Below, piece by piece: positions 34,109-40,513 of a stretch of DNA of 40,513 nucleotides. Position numbers and translations under genes: made by a program. Below the pieces are notes generated by a model. It had not been told where the DNA came from. It did no database searches and saw only the letters and a list, made by a program, of their open reading frames with translations. The DNA is from Microcaldota archaeon (GTDB taxonomy: Archaea; Micrarchaeota; Micrarchaeia; Micrarchaeales; Micrarchaeaceae). Within the stretch, counting starts at the first letter, position 1. Each line of letters starts with the position of its first letter. The stretch spans positions 1 through 40,513 of the forward strand of contig JAKBRJ010000006.1 of the NCBI GenBank assembly GCA_021834785.1, read 5' to 3'.

Positions 34109-34435
34109 TTGGTCAAACAACGTGGTTTCAGTTTATATGATATAGAGGATTACTTAAAAGAGGCGGGTGCAGAAAAGATAAAAGAGGGTGCAATTTTGAC
34201 ATTTGAGCAGGAATTGGAGGATACTGTGAAAAATTTGGTAAGCGAAGCAAAACTGTATGCTGATTATGCTGGAAGAAAAAGCCTGATAACCCATTCTGAT
34301 ATAAATCTTATAAGCCATAGGCCCATAAACGGGCTGCACGGCAATGCGTTCTATGGAAGACATAGAATTAAGAGGGTGCGAAGGAGCGCTGCGCGCCTTA
34401 ATGCCAAGAGGATAAGGATTAGGTCGCGCCTTTAA
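34109..34435 (+). CDS. Archaeal histone with a basic C-terminal tail
   Basis: Residues 8-69 form a histone fold: helix 1 LYDIEDYLKEAGAEKIKEGA, the long helix 2 around FEQELEDTVKNLVSEAKLYA, then AGRKSLITHSDINLI as loop and helix 3. The AGAE, SEA-KL and AGRK...SD phrases align closely with methanogen histones, including the Arg-Asp pair (R56/D64). Unlike those 65-70 residue proteins, this one continues with a tail of nearly 40 residues (70-108) holding about a dozen Arg/Lys, ending RIRIRSRL. The frame begins at a TTG at 34088, but I use the TTG at 34109 because GGTG lies exactly 5 nt before it. The 3' end overlaps the converging transferase gene by 4 nt. Confidence 0.88.
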   Translation: MVKQRGFSLYDIEDYLKEAGAEKIKEGAILTFEQELEDTVKNLVSEAKLYADYAGRKSLITHSDINLISHRPINGLHGNAFYGRHRIKRVRRSAARLNAKRIRIRSRL

Positions 34436-35493
34436 AGCAGCGCCATGACCTTTAATCCGAATGCTAAGGCTACGAATCCTATTTCTATAATCCACATGTA
34501 AAGCGATACCTCCCATTCCCTGCATCTCTTTATGTTCATTATTATGTGCGTCCAGCTGTAGATCTTTTTGCCGTAGGGAGGCAGGAACGTACCATCCTTC
34601 TGGACTTTTCCAAGATCGGTAACCTTGAATTTTTTTCTTGCATGCAGTATGAACTCTATTATCCACGGCATTGATATTATGAGCCCAAACGACTCCATGT
34701 TGCCTATTACCATTGCGCCTACAAGGGCAGCGCCAACGCCGTATGTAAAACTATCTCCCGGAAGCACCTTTGCAGGGTATACGTTGAATAGGAAAAATCC
34801 GAAAATCGATGCGGACAATATTGCGGATATAAGTGCGCCGGAATATGTGCCTGCAGGCATGAATATGCTGTATATCAGCATCGCAAGGCTTGCTATCAAT
34901 CCGGTGCCAGTAGCTATGCCGTCGAATCCACCCAAGAGATTGAATGCATTGGCGGCAAATATTACCGCAAGCGGCAGTATGATCAGCGGATATAGTATGC
35001 CGAACGACACATTGCCTATGAGTGGCAGGCGTATCACAGAAACGCCAGCATTGACGGCAACTAAGGGTATTGCGCCGATTAACGTAAGCAGCGGCTTCTG
35101 CCATTGCTTAAGGCCCTTCCTAGTATCCATCATATCTGTAGACTTTACCATTTTTGCCTTGACATTGACGTCGTCAAGAAATCCTACAAGCGATATCAGC
35201 ACTACCGCCAATATAGTAGCAAAAAGGTATACGAGCGAGGCATTGGGAAGATAGAATGGATGTGCGGGGGATGGAAATCTTGTCCCGAATACGTATGTAA
35301 ATATCCCTATGGCAAAACCAAATGCCACTGCAAGCCCTCCGCTGCTCGGCAATGTCGGCTTGCTTTTCTTGTTGTGGTCCGGTGATGTAACTCCAGACTC
35401 AAGCATGTAGCTTTTTATGAAAAGCGTCGCTATTATAGTTATTGCAAATGCAGCCAATGATGGTATTATTATAGTAAGGTAAGTATGATACAC
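34432..35493 (-). CDS. Glycosyl-1-phosphate transferase (GlcNAc-1-P transferase, MraY/DPAGT1 family)
   Basis: The 353-residue protein has about ten transmembrane helices and the family's catalytic motifs: LVGFLDDVNVK with the Asp pair, AANAFNLLGGFDG, and LPGDSFTYGVGA. The loop GKKIYSWTHIIMN holds a histidine in the late cytoplasmic loop. Members move a sugar-1-phosphate, commonly GlcNAc-1-P from UDP-GlcNAc, onto a polyprenyl phosphate, the first committed step of lipid-linked glycan assembly. In this window that lipid could come from the uppS operon. The start is a GTG at 35493. The gene is divergent from the Nudix gene and converges with the histone. The sugar donor is inferred from the family. 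Confidence 0.9.
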   Translation of the reverse strand: MYHTYLTIIIPSLAAFAITIIATLFIKSYMLESGVTSPDHNKKSKPTLPSSGGLAVAFGFAIGIFTYVFGTRFPSPAHPFYLPNASLVYLFATILAVVLISLVGFLDDVNVKAKMVKSTDMMDTRKGLKQWQKPLLTLIGAIPLVAVNAGVSVIRLPLIGNVSFGILYPLIILPLAVIFAANAFNLLGGFDGIATGTGLIASLAMLIYSIFMPAGTYSGALISAILSASIFGFFLFNVYPAKVLPGDSFTYGVGAALVGAMVIGNMESFGLIISMPWIIEFILHARKKFKVTDLGKVQKDGTFLPPYGKKIYSWTHIIMNIKRCREWEVSLYMWIIEIGFVALAFGLKVMALL

Positions 35494-35559
35494 GTGACCA
35501 ACCCATAACGTATTAAATTAGTATATCTTAAACAATAATCTATTATAAATAGTGTTAAT
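35494..35559. promoter_or_regulatory. Divergent promoter of the transferase and Nudix genes
   Basis: The 66-nt gap between divergent starts is A/T-rich, with TATA-like boxes at about 35515-35529 (TTAGTATATCTT) and 35541-35553 (CTATTATAAATAG). The first suits the Nudix gene with a short leader; either could serve the other strand. Confidence 0.4.
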
Positions 35560-36015
35560 ATGAAAAGGTGCATGGTCGCCGGAAGCATAATATTCAACGC
35601 ATCCAAAGACGAGGTATTGCTGATAAAGCACAAGAAGTTGGGCGTATGGCTGCCCCCTGGCGGCCACATAGAGGCAGGCGAATTCCCCTACGAAGCAGCA
35701 GTAAGGGAGGCAAAAGAGGAAACCGGATTAGATATAGAGCTTCTCGGAAGCAGGGCTTTCAACTATTCGGGCGACGAAGCCGCAACGCTGATAAAGCCTT
35801 TCGCTACAATATATGAAAATGTTCCTTATAAAGCTGAAAAACACATTCATTTTGACATGGTCTACCTTGCAACCCCAAAATCTGGAGAGGTATCATTGAA
35901 TCGTGATGAGTCAGATGAAATAGGATGGTTTAATTCAGATGCAGTAAAAGGCATGAACACATTTGAAAACGTGAGGATGTGCATCCTGTCTGCGATGAAA
36001 GAACAAACAGTATAA
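35560..36015 (+). CDS. Nudix hydrolase
   Basis: The 151-residue protein has a perfect Nudix box, G-x5-E-x7-R-E-x2-E-E-x-G, running from G35 to L57 (GGHIEAGE, then REAKEETGL). It therefore cleaves a nucleoside diphosphate linked to another moiety. The front strand CMVAGSIIFN and the W-L-P-P-G-G loop are typical of small house-cleaning Nudix enzymes. The substrate cannot be inferred. Its stop codon is only 9 nt before tRNA-Arg, so the mRNA and tRNA may be made as one transcript. Confidence 0.93.
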   Translation: MKRCMVAGSIIFNASKDEVLLIKHKKLGVWLPPGGHIEAGEFPYEAAVREAKEETGLDIELLGSRAFNYSGDEAATLIKPFATIYENVPYKAEKHIHFDMVYLATPKSGEVSLNRDESDEIGWFNSDAVKGMNTFENVRMCILSAMKEQTV

Positions 36016-36024
36016 TCTGATAAT

Positions 36025-36098
36025 GCCCTTGTAGTATAACTTGGACAGAACGCGGGCTTGCGGAGCCTGTGATCCGGGTTCAAATCCCGGCAAGGGCG
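36025..36098 (+). tRNA. tRNA-Arg (anticodon GCG)
   Basis: Acceptor GCCCTTG (36025-36031) pairs with CAAGGGC (36091-36097), and the discriminator is G98. The anticodon stem CGGGC/GCCTG encloses TTGCGGA, giving anticodon GCG (36060-36062), which reads CGC/CGU arginine codons. The T arm is CCGGG/CCCGG with loop TTCAAAT. The D stem is weak: GTAT against GAAC has one A-A mismatch and one wobble. No intron is seen, and CCA is not encoded. Confidence 0.9.
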
Positions 36099-36233
36099 CA
36101 TATTCTTTTGCTATTCGCGCGCGCAAAACCATACATTAGCCTTTTGCATGCCATACATTTTGCGTTTACATTGTGTCGTAGGGTGCAAAAAGCCTTAAAA
36201 AGCTTCTCTTGGCTTTATAACCAGTGATATAAA

Positions 36234-36611
36234 ATGGCAAAGAAAAAAATAAACGGTGCAGCGTTTGCACTAGAATTCATTGGAAGCCTTTTCTTCCTGT
36301 TTTTAGTATATGCGATGTCTGCAAACTTGTTTACTGGCAGCAGCATATTCAGCGGATTCGGAGGCTTCTGGTTGCCCATATTCGTTGGGATAGGAACGAT
36401 ATCAGCCATAGCCTTGTTCTTGTTCAGCTTTACATATCTGGCAGACCACCCATTGGTACATGAGCAGAAATGCAAGATGGGGGGCATGGGTCTTTCAGTA
36501 GCTGCAGGAATCTCTTTCGTGGCATTGACCCTTGGTTCTACAGGATACTTCCTTATGGCCATAATAGGCTTTGTGATCGCTGCGATAGGGGCATTTTCAG
36601 GATATAGCTGA
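36234..36611 (+). CDS. Small four-helix membrane protein, unknown function
   Basis: I recognise no family. The 125-residue protein has a basic start (MAKKKING) and four hydrophobic helices at about 9-30, 44-68, 83-103 and 104-123. A short loop DHPLVHEQKCK between helices 2 and 3 contains two histidines and the only cysteine. GTGAT lies shortly before the ATG, a TATA-like CTTAAAAAG box is about 35 nt further upstream, and a hairpin terminator follows the stop, so this is a single-gene transcript. The strong signals on both sides indicate a real gene despite the lack of a known family. Confidence 0.78.
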   Translation: MAKKKINGAAFALEFIGSLFFLFLVYAMSANLFTGSSIFSGFGGFWLPIFVGIGTISAIALFLFSFTYLADHPLVHEQKCKMGGMGLSVAAGISFVALTLGSTGYFLMAIIGFVIAAIGAFSGYS

Positions 36612-36621
36612 TTTTCTTTTT

Positions 36622-36648
36622 GGTGCCCGATAATGGGCACCTATTTTT
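36622..36648 (+). terminator. Hairpin plus T-run terminator
   Basis: GGTGCCC (36622-36628) and GGGCACC (36635-36641) form a perfect 7-bp stem around a 6-nt loop, followed by TATTTTT. It lies 10 nt after the stop of the small membrane protein gene. Confidence 0.6.
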
Positions 36649-36691
36649 ACTTCGATTTCTTTAATGATGGCATTTTTTAAACTCGCGATAG

Positions 36692-36702
36692 ATTTAAATA
36701 TT
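36692..36702 (+). promoter_or_regulatory. TATA box predicting a leaderless mRNA
   Basis: ATTTAAATATT is centred 27 nt before the ATG at 36724, so transcription should begin at or within a few bases of the start codon. No ribosome site lies between. Confidence 0.55.
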
Positions 36703-36723
36703 TGACAAACGCTTAGTTAATTT

Positions 36724-37680
36724 ATGTCCGAAATAAGTGTTCAAAATGGAAGCCAAATTGGCCAGAAGCACAATAGCTTTCTTCTCGATGGAGAAAAGAT
36801 CATAGCAATAATCCCAGGTGTCGAATATTATAATAGAGCGGCAAGAGTTGGCAAGAGATTTGCCGCGGCCGCTAGGAGGAATAGTGATTCCACATTGGGA
36901 AACGCGTATAGTTATGGCACCATAGATACATTGAGATTTACGGGCAACCAAATTAAGAAAAACGGCAACCTGATAGTCACAGACAAACGGTTTATGGTTT
37001 GTAAATCTACAACAGATTTTGGCATATCCAATCTGTTGCTTAGCATTAGTTATGACCCAGAAACGGTTAAAAAGGAAATTGAGTACATCAGCATGAATAA
37101 CAGGGAGGCTCTCGATAGGCTTAAGAATAGCGACTTAAAGTCTTTCTTGAAGGGAAAAAGCTTGTATACTGCTGAAAAATTTGGATTTATACCAAGCGTA
37201 TCGGTTATAACTAAGATAGAGATAGGCAAATACTTCAAAAACATAAACGTTACATATGCGACCTTAGGATTTCAGTATATAGAAAAAAAATACCACTTAA
37301 GGCTGGAGCCGGACGACTATTACCTGCCAAAAATTACAGTATTGCCTCCGCTGCCGGCAGGTGCAACAAAACAGCAGATTAAGTATAGGAAAAGGGAGAA
37401 GAAAGAACAGGACAAAAACGTCAAGTCGTTAGAGAAATATAAAGAATTGCTTAGAAAAAATCAGGGAGATACCATCGTCAGGAAGGGCGCTGCGATTATG
37501 ATAGATAAGAAGAGGATTGTCATCCAAAAACAGTTATTAAATTTTATATTGCCTGAAAAAAAGCCGCAATCCGCAATAGTAGAAGAAGTAGCCAAAAGGA
37601 TAAATTCCGGAAAGGATTACCTTAATAACACCAAGCAAGTGGAGCAGGATTATATGGCTTCGAGGCTCAAGCGAAAGTAG
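36724..37680 (+). CDS. Soluble protein of unknown function, possible PH-like N-terminal domain
   Basis: The 318-residue protein is not recognised. Its first 170 residues are beta-rich and contain FLLDGEKIIAIIPGVEYY and GNLIVTDKRFMVC. This is the pattern of bacterial PH-like domains, where an E-x-I strand is followed by L-x-V-T-D-x-R. The C-terminal third is very basic and likely helical or coiled (KYRKREKKEQDKN onward) and ends SRLKRK. There is no signal peptide or membrane helix. The basic tail could bind nucleic acid or membrane surfaces; this is a guess. The mRNA is probably leaderless. A hairpin lies between its 3' end and that of converging rtcB. Confidence 0.7.
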   Translation: MSEISVQNGSQIGQKHNSFLLDGEKIIAIIPGVEYYNRAARVGKRFAAAARRNSDSTLGNAYSYGTIDTLRFTGNQIKKNGNLIVTDKRFMVCKSTTDFGISNLLLSISYDPETVKKEIEYISMNNREALDRLKNSDLKSFLKGKSLYTAEKFGFIPSVSVITKIEIGKYFKNINVTYATLGFQYIEKKYHLRLEPDDYYLPKITVLPPLPAGATKQQIKYRKREKKEQDKNVKSLEKYKELLRKNQGDTIVRKGAAIMIDKKRIVIQKQLLNFILPEKKPQSAIVEEVAKRINSGKDYLNNTKQVEQDYMASRLKRK

Positions 37681-37748
37681 ACCTTCGGATAAATGCATAT
37701 TTGACGATACTGCAGAATTGGCATGAGTATCCTTACTTGGGATTTTTA

Positions 37749-37785
37749 GGGATAATACTTTCTTTATCCCATGCCCTATTTTTCT
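37749..37785. terminator. Hairpin between convergent genes
   Basis: GGGATAA (37749-37755) pairs with TTATCCC (37764-37770). On the plus strand CTATTTTT follows a few nucleotides later, and on the minus strand the stem is followed by TAAAAATC. It may end transcripts from both sides, more convincingly on the plus strand. Confidence 0.42.
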
Positions 37786-37803
37786 ATCAGTGATGCGAAT
37801 TTT

Positions 37804-39261
37804 TCATCCTTTAGTTACCCCTAGGGGGACCAGCCTTGCAACGATGTTGGAAATCTTTGCGCCTGCGATGCTTCTGACCACTTCGTCGACGTCCTTGTAT
37901 GCCCATTCGGCTTCCTCGCTTATAAGTTTTGTGCTCCTTACCCTTACTTCTATTTTTTTAGCCCTTAAGTCTCCAAGCGTCTTTGACGCAGGAATGTCCC
38001 TTATGGCTTGGTGCCTTGACATGAGCCTTCCTGATCCGTGGCATGATGAGCCGAAAGTTTCATCCATAGCTTCAGCCCTGCCGGCAAGTACGTAGCTTGC
38101 AGTGCCCATGCTTCCAGGTATTATTACCGGCTGGCCAAAATCGCGATATATCTTCGGCAGCTCCGGGCTTCCTGGGCCGAACGCTCTTGTGGCGCCTTTC
38201 CTATGGACGTAGAGCTTCATCCGCTTGCCGTTTACGTTATGCTCCTCCAATTTAGCTATATTGTGCGCAACATCGTATACAATTTCCATGCCCAGCGAAT
38301 CTGCACTCTTCGCGAATGTTTCTTCGAAGCTCTTTCTTATCGAATTAGTCATTATCTGCCGGTTTACAAATGCAAAATTGACCGCAGAACGCATTGCAGC
38401 CAGATAGTCATCAGCTTCCTTGCTGCCGATATCGGCATAGCTCAATTCGGGATCTGCTAGCTTTATGTTGTGCGATGCTTGGTATTCGCCCAGCACCCTG
38501 AGATAATCGCTGCATACCTGATGGCCGTAGCCTCGGGATCCGCTGTGAACCATTATTACAATCTGGTTTTCCTGCAGTCCGAAAGCGGAGGCGAGCTTTG
38601 CATCCAATATCTTATTGACTTTCTGAACTTCTAAGAAGTGATTGCCTGCCCCCAAGGTGCCGAGCTGCTGCACGCCCCTGCTCTTTGCCATCTTGCTGAC
38701 TTTATCTGGATCAGCACCCTGTATGCACCCGTATTCCTCTATCCTCTCAGCATCGTCCTTAAAGCCGAAGCCCTTGCCTATTATATAGCCTACGCCTTCA
38801 GTAGCGACTTTTTCAAGATCTGCGTTTGTGAACCCAAGCTTTATTTTGCTGCCCACGCCGCTGGGAACATTGCTGAAGAGCCTGTCCATAAGGGTCTTTA
38901 ATTTGGGAGCAAGCTCCGTTGCATCCAGATTTGTTTTAATTAGCCTAACGCCGCAATTAATATCGAAGCCTATTGCGCCCGGTGATATGATGCCGCTGCT
39001 TGCATCGAAAGCAGCAACCCCGCCCACAGGAAATCCGTATCCTTCATGCCCGTCCGGCATTACAAGCATAGCATTTACTATCGAGGGAAGGGTGGTCGCA
39101 TTGACGGCTTGCATGAGGGTCCTGTCCTTCTTTATGCTGTTTGCTATGTTCTCATTCGCATAAACATGCACTGGCACATTCATGCCATTAGATTCGTCCT
39201 TTTCGACTTCCCACAGGAATCCGCTGAGCTTTTTTAGATTAATATTATTTGAATCCATCAT
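37804..39261 (-). CDS. rtcB: RtcB tRNA-splicing RNA ligase
   Basis: The 485-residue enzyme joins RNA ends with 2',3'-cyclic phosphate and 5'-OH, as needed for tRNA splicing and RNA repair. The metal ligands can be placed as C103 in GFDINCGVR, H208 in GAGNHFLEV, H239 in VHSGSRG and H333 in DVAHN. The guanylated histidine is H408 in SSCHGSGR. D100 and the HRKGATRAFGPG block are also intact. No intein interrupts the gene, although RtcB is a known intein site. The start ATG at 39261 is followed by a second ATG. The gene is divergent from the radical SAM gene and shares an 83-nt promoter region with it. Confidence 0.96.
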   Translation of the reverse strand: MMDSNNINLKKLSGFLWEVEKDESNGMNVPVHVYANENIANSIKKDRTLMQAVNATTLPSIVNAMLVMPDGHEGYGFPVGGVAAFDASSGIISPGAIGFDINCGVRLIKTNLDATELAPKLKTLMDRLFSNVPSGVGSKIKLGFTNADLEKVATEGVGYIIGKGFGFKDDAERIEEYGCIQGADPDKVSKMAKSRGVQQLGTLGAGNHFLEVQKVNKILDAKLASAFGLQENQIVIMVHSGSRGYGHQVCSDYLRVLGEYQASHNIKLADPELSYADIGSKEADDYLAAMRSAVNFAFVNRQIMTNSIRKSFEETFAKSADSLGMEIVYDVAHNIAKLEEHNVNGKRMKLYVHRKGATRAFGPGSPELPKIYRDFGQPVIIPGSMGTASYVLAGRAEAMDETFGSSCHGSGRLMSRHQAIRDIPASKTLGDLRAKKIEVRVRSTKLISEEAEWAYKDVDEVVRSIAGAKISNIVARLVPLGVTKG

Positions 39262-39344
39262 AATCAGCCATCGTATATTAAAAGCAAACGCTCAAATATA
39301 AATATTTAATAGAGAAGATAGATTAAATATCTGATGGTGAATTT
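39262..39344. promoter_or_regulatory. Divergent promoter of rtcB and the radical SAM gene
   Basis: A long A/T-rich box, AATATAAATATTTAA at about 39294-39308, is nearly symmetric and lies about 30-40 nt from each start. It could recruit TBP for both directions. GGTG at 39336-39339 is the ribosome site of the radical SAM gene, 5 nt before its TTG. Confidence 0.5.
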
Positions 39345-40406
39345 TTGTCTATGATAAAGCTTGCGGGATTGGGCAAAGCAGCATTGGAGAGCAATTTCAA
39401 GAAGCTCGATAAACCGTATAAATTAAACTTCGCCATCACATACTGGTGCCAGTCCAGATGCATGACATGCAATATATGGCAGTTCAAGCCAAAGGGCGAG
39501 CTTAGTATTGACGAGATAAGGACATTTGCAAAGAAAAACACGTCTTTTAAATGGATAGAGCTTACGGGCGGCGAGCCTTTCCTCAGGCCCGATATAGTTG
39601 AGATAGCAAAGGCATTTTACGAAAACTCAAAAGGGCTATACATATTGACAATGCCGACGAATTCGCTATGCAGCCACGACCTTATAATCAGGCGCATTAA
39701 GGAGATGCTGGACATCGGCATACCCAAGATAGCGATCACGATAAGCCTTGACGGATATAGGGAGCTGCACGACAAGATACGCGGCGTACCTGGAAATTAT
39801 GATAGGGCTATAACCACATTCAAGAGGCTGCACGACCTGCAGAAGGACTACAAGAATTTGTACTTCGTGTTCGGATATACGATGAGCGGCTATAACGAAG
39901 GGCAGTTTCAGAGGACATTCGATGCAGTCAAGAATGACATACCCTATATAAAATATAGGGATTTCCATATGAACCTTGGGCAGATATCGTCTAATTATTA
40001 CGGCAATTCAAACCTTGACATGCTGGCGAAAAGGAAGAGCGTTGCAGACGAGCTTGAGACTATCATTAGCAAAAGGGAGCGCGACTTCGGGATTATACCC
40101 AGGATAGAGCATACATTCCTCAAGAAGCTGGCCGAATATGTTAGGACAGACAGCATGCCAATGAAAAGCAAGAGCCTTGATGCATCGCTATTTTTGGACA
40201 GCTTTGGCAACATCTTTCCGTCCATAATGTGGGATCAGAAGGTAGGCAATGTGAGGGATATAGGCTATGATCTGGAAAATGTGTGGCATGGCGAACTCGC
40301 CAATAGCATAAGGGACGCCATAGACAGCGGCAAGGAGCCAAAGCAGTGGACATCGTGCGAGGCCTATCAGTCCATAACGGGCAATATAACCAGCCTAATA
40401 AAATAG
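39345..40406 (+). CDS. Radical SAM protein
   Basis: The 353-residue protein has the radical SAM cluster motif C-x3-C-x2-C at C35, C39 and C42 (CQSRCMTC). The SAM-binding ELTGGEPFLRP follows at about 72-82, then the ITISLDGYRELHDKIRG segment typical of the MoaA/SPASM group. The C-terminus has the layout of a SPASM-type region (FLDSFGNIFPSIMWD, GNVRDIGYDL, then WTSCEAY) but keeps only one cysteine, so the auxiliary clusters are probably lost. The start is a TTG at 39345, with GGTG exactly 5 nt upstream; an ATG two codons later is the alternative. No peptide or partner gene lies within view, so the reaction is unknown. Confidence 0.85.
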   Translation: MSMIKLAGLGKAALESNFKKLDKPYKLNFAITYWCQSRCMTCNIWQFKPKGELSIDEIRTFAKKNTSFKWIELTGGEPFLRPDIVEIAKAFYENSKGLYILTMPTNSLCSHDLIIRRIKEMLDIGIPKIAITISLDGYRELHDKIRGVPGNYDRAITTFKRLHDLQKDYKNLYFVFGYTMSGYNEGQFQRTFDAVKNDIPYIKYRDFHMNLGQISSNYYGNSNLDMLAKRKSVADELETIISKRERDFGIIPRIEHTFLKKLAEYVRTDSMPMKSKSLDASLFLDSFGNIFPSIMWDQKVGNVRDIGYDLENVWHGELANSIRDAIDSGKEPKQWTSCEAYQSITGNITSLIK

Positions 40407-40410
40407 ATAT

Positions 40411-40513
40411 TCAATCGAGCCCAAATCTCTTGAACAGGTGCGTCTTCACTATGTCCATCAAGAACATGAATGCTATAGCCACGCCTATTATTGATATGAT
40501 TGCATAGCCGCTT
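40411..40513 (-). CDS. C-terminal end of a membrane protein (5' part outside window)
   Basis: A minus-strand frame enters at the window edge and ends with a TGA at 40411-40413, four nucleotides from the converging radical SAM stop. The 33 visible residues form a hydrophobic helix (YAIISIIGVAIAFMFLMDI) followed by a basic tail, VKTHLFKRFGLD. This looks like the last transmembrane helix and cytoplasmic tail of a larger protein. The family cannot be decided. Confidence 0.6.
   Translation of the reverse strand, partial: SGYAIISIIGVAIAFMFLMDIVKTHLFKRFGLD

Noticed and set aside
1..40513. CRISPR array, rRNA genes, inteins, intact insertion sequence
   Set aside because: No regularly spaced repeats, rRNA segments or transposase frames were seen, and rtcB, rfcL and atpA are uninterrupted.

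Overview
The window looks like part of the chromosome of a small-genome archaeon, most likely DPANN and perhaps Micrarchaeota/ARMAN-like. The lineage is an inference; the archaeal assignment is secure. It rests on archaeal DnaG, Alba, a histone-fold protein, Hjc, a Hef-type helicase, RFC large subunit, a complete A-type ATP synthase operon, RtcB, DUF2070, TATA-box promoters and Shine-Dalgarno sites of the form GGTG, usually 5 nt before the start codon. Genes are tightly packed, with many stop/start overlaps and several TTG or GTG starts.

Region by region: 1-173 is the tail of an unknown gene. 437-1948 is dnaG, followed by a hairpin terminator. 2077-7201 is an apparent operon: a PadR-like repressor with a palindrome at its own promoter, a DrrA/DrrB-like ABC exporter, a secreted CARDB-like protein and an alpha-helical protein of unknown function. 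7316-9452 holds alba, aspS and hjc. 9566-17974 (minus strand) is the A-type ATP synthase operon in the order K-E-C-F-A-B-D-x-H-I, where x is a 58-residue single-helix membrane protein lying between subunits D and H. 18077-20909 (minus) pairs a cation:proton antiporter with a Hef-type helicase.

21129-21200 is tRNA-Phe. It is followed by a 500-nt gene-free stretch containing three perfect hairpins within about 100 bp, possibly a relic of an IS200/IS605-type element. Then come an alpha/beta hydrolase, a ferredoxin-NADP reductase-like flavoprotein, a regulator plus membrane protein pair on the minus strand, and a plus-strand operon of a KaiC-like ATPase, a cysteine- and sequon-rich surface protein and a DHH phosphoesterase. 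28239-35493 contains rfcL, a polyprenol operon (cis-prenyltransferase, DUF2070, dolichol-kinase-like protein), endonuclease IV, a tailed histone and a GlcNAc-1-phosphate transferase. The last part holds a Nudix hydrolase directly followed by tRNA-Arg, two unknown proteins, rtcB, a radical SAM protein and the tail of a membrane protein.

Two themes link the genes. One is surface glycosylation: cis-prenyltransferase, a lipid-kinase-like protein and GlcNAc-1-P transferase could build a lipid-linked glycan, and two predicted surface proteins here are full of N-glycosylation sequons. The other is genome maintenance: DnaG, RFC, Hjc, Hef, Nfo, a DHH (RecJ/GAN-like) protein, Alba and a histone. I see no CRISPR array, rRNA gene, intact transposase or prophage. 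The best candidates for something undescribed are the small protein inside the ATP synthase operon, the histone with an arginine-rich C-terminal tail, the KaiC-like/surface protein/DHH operon and the triple-hairpin element.
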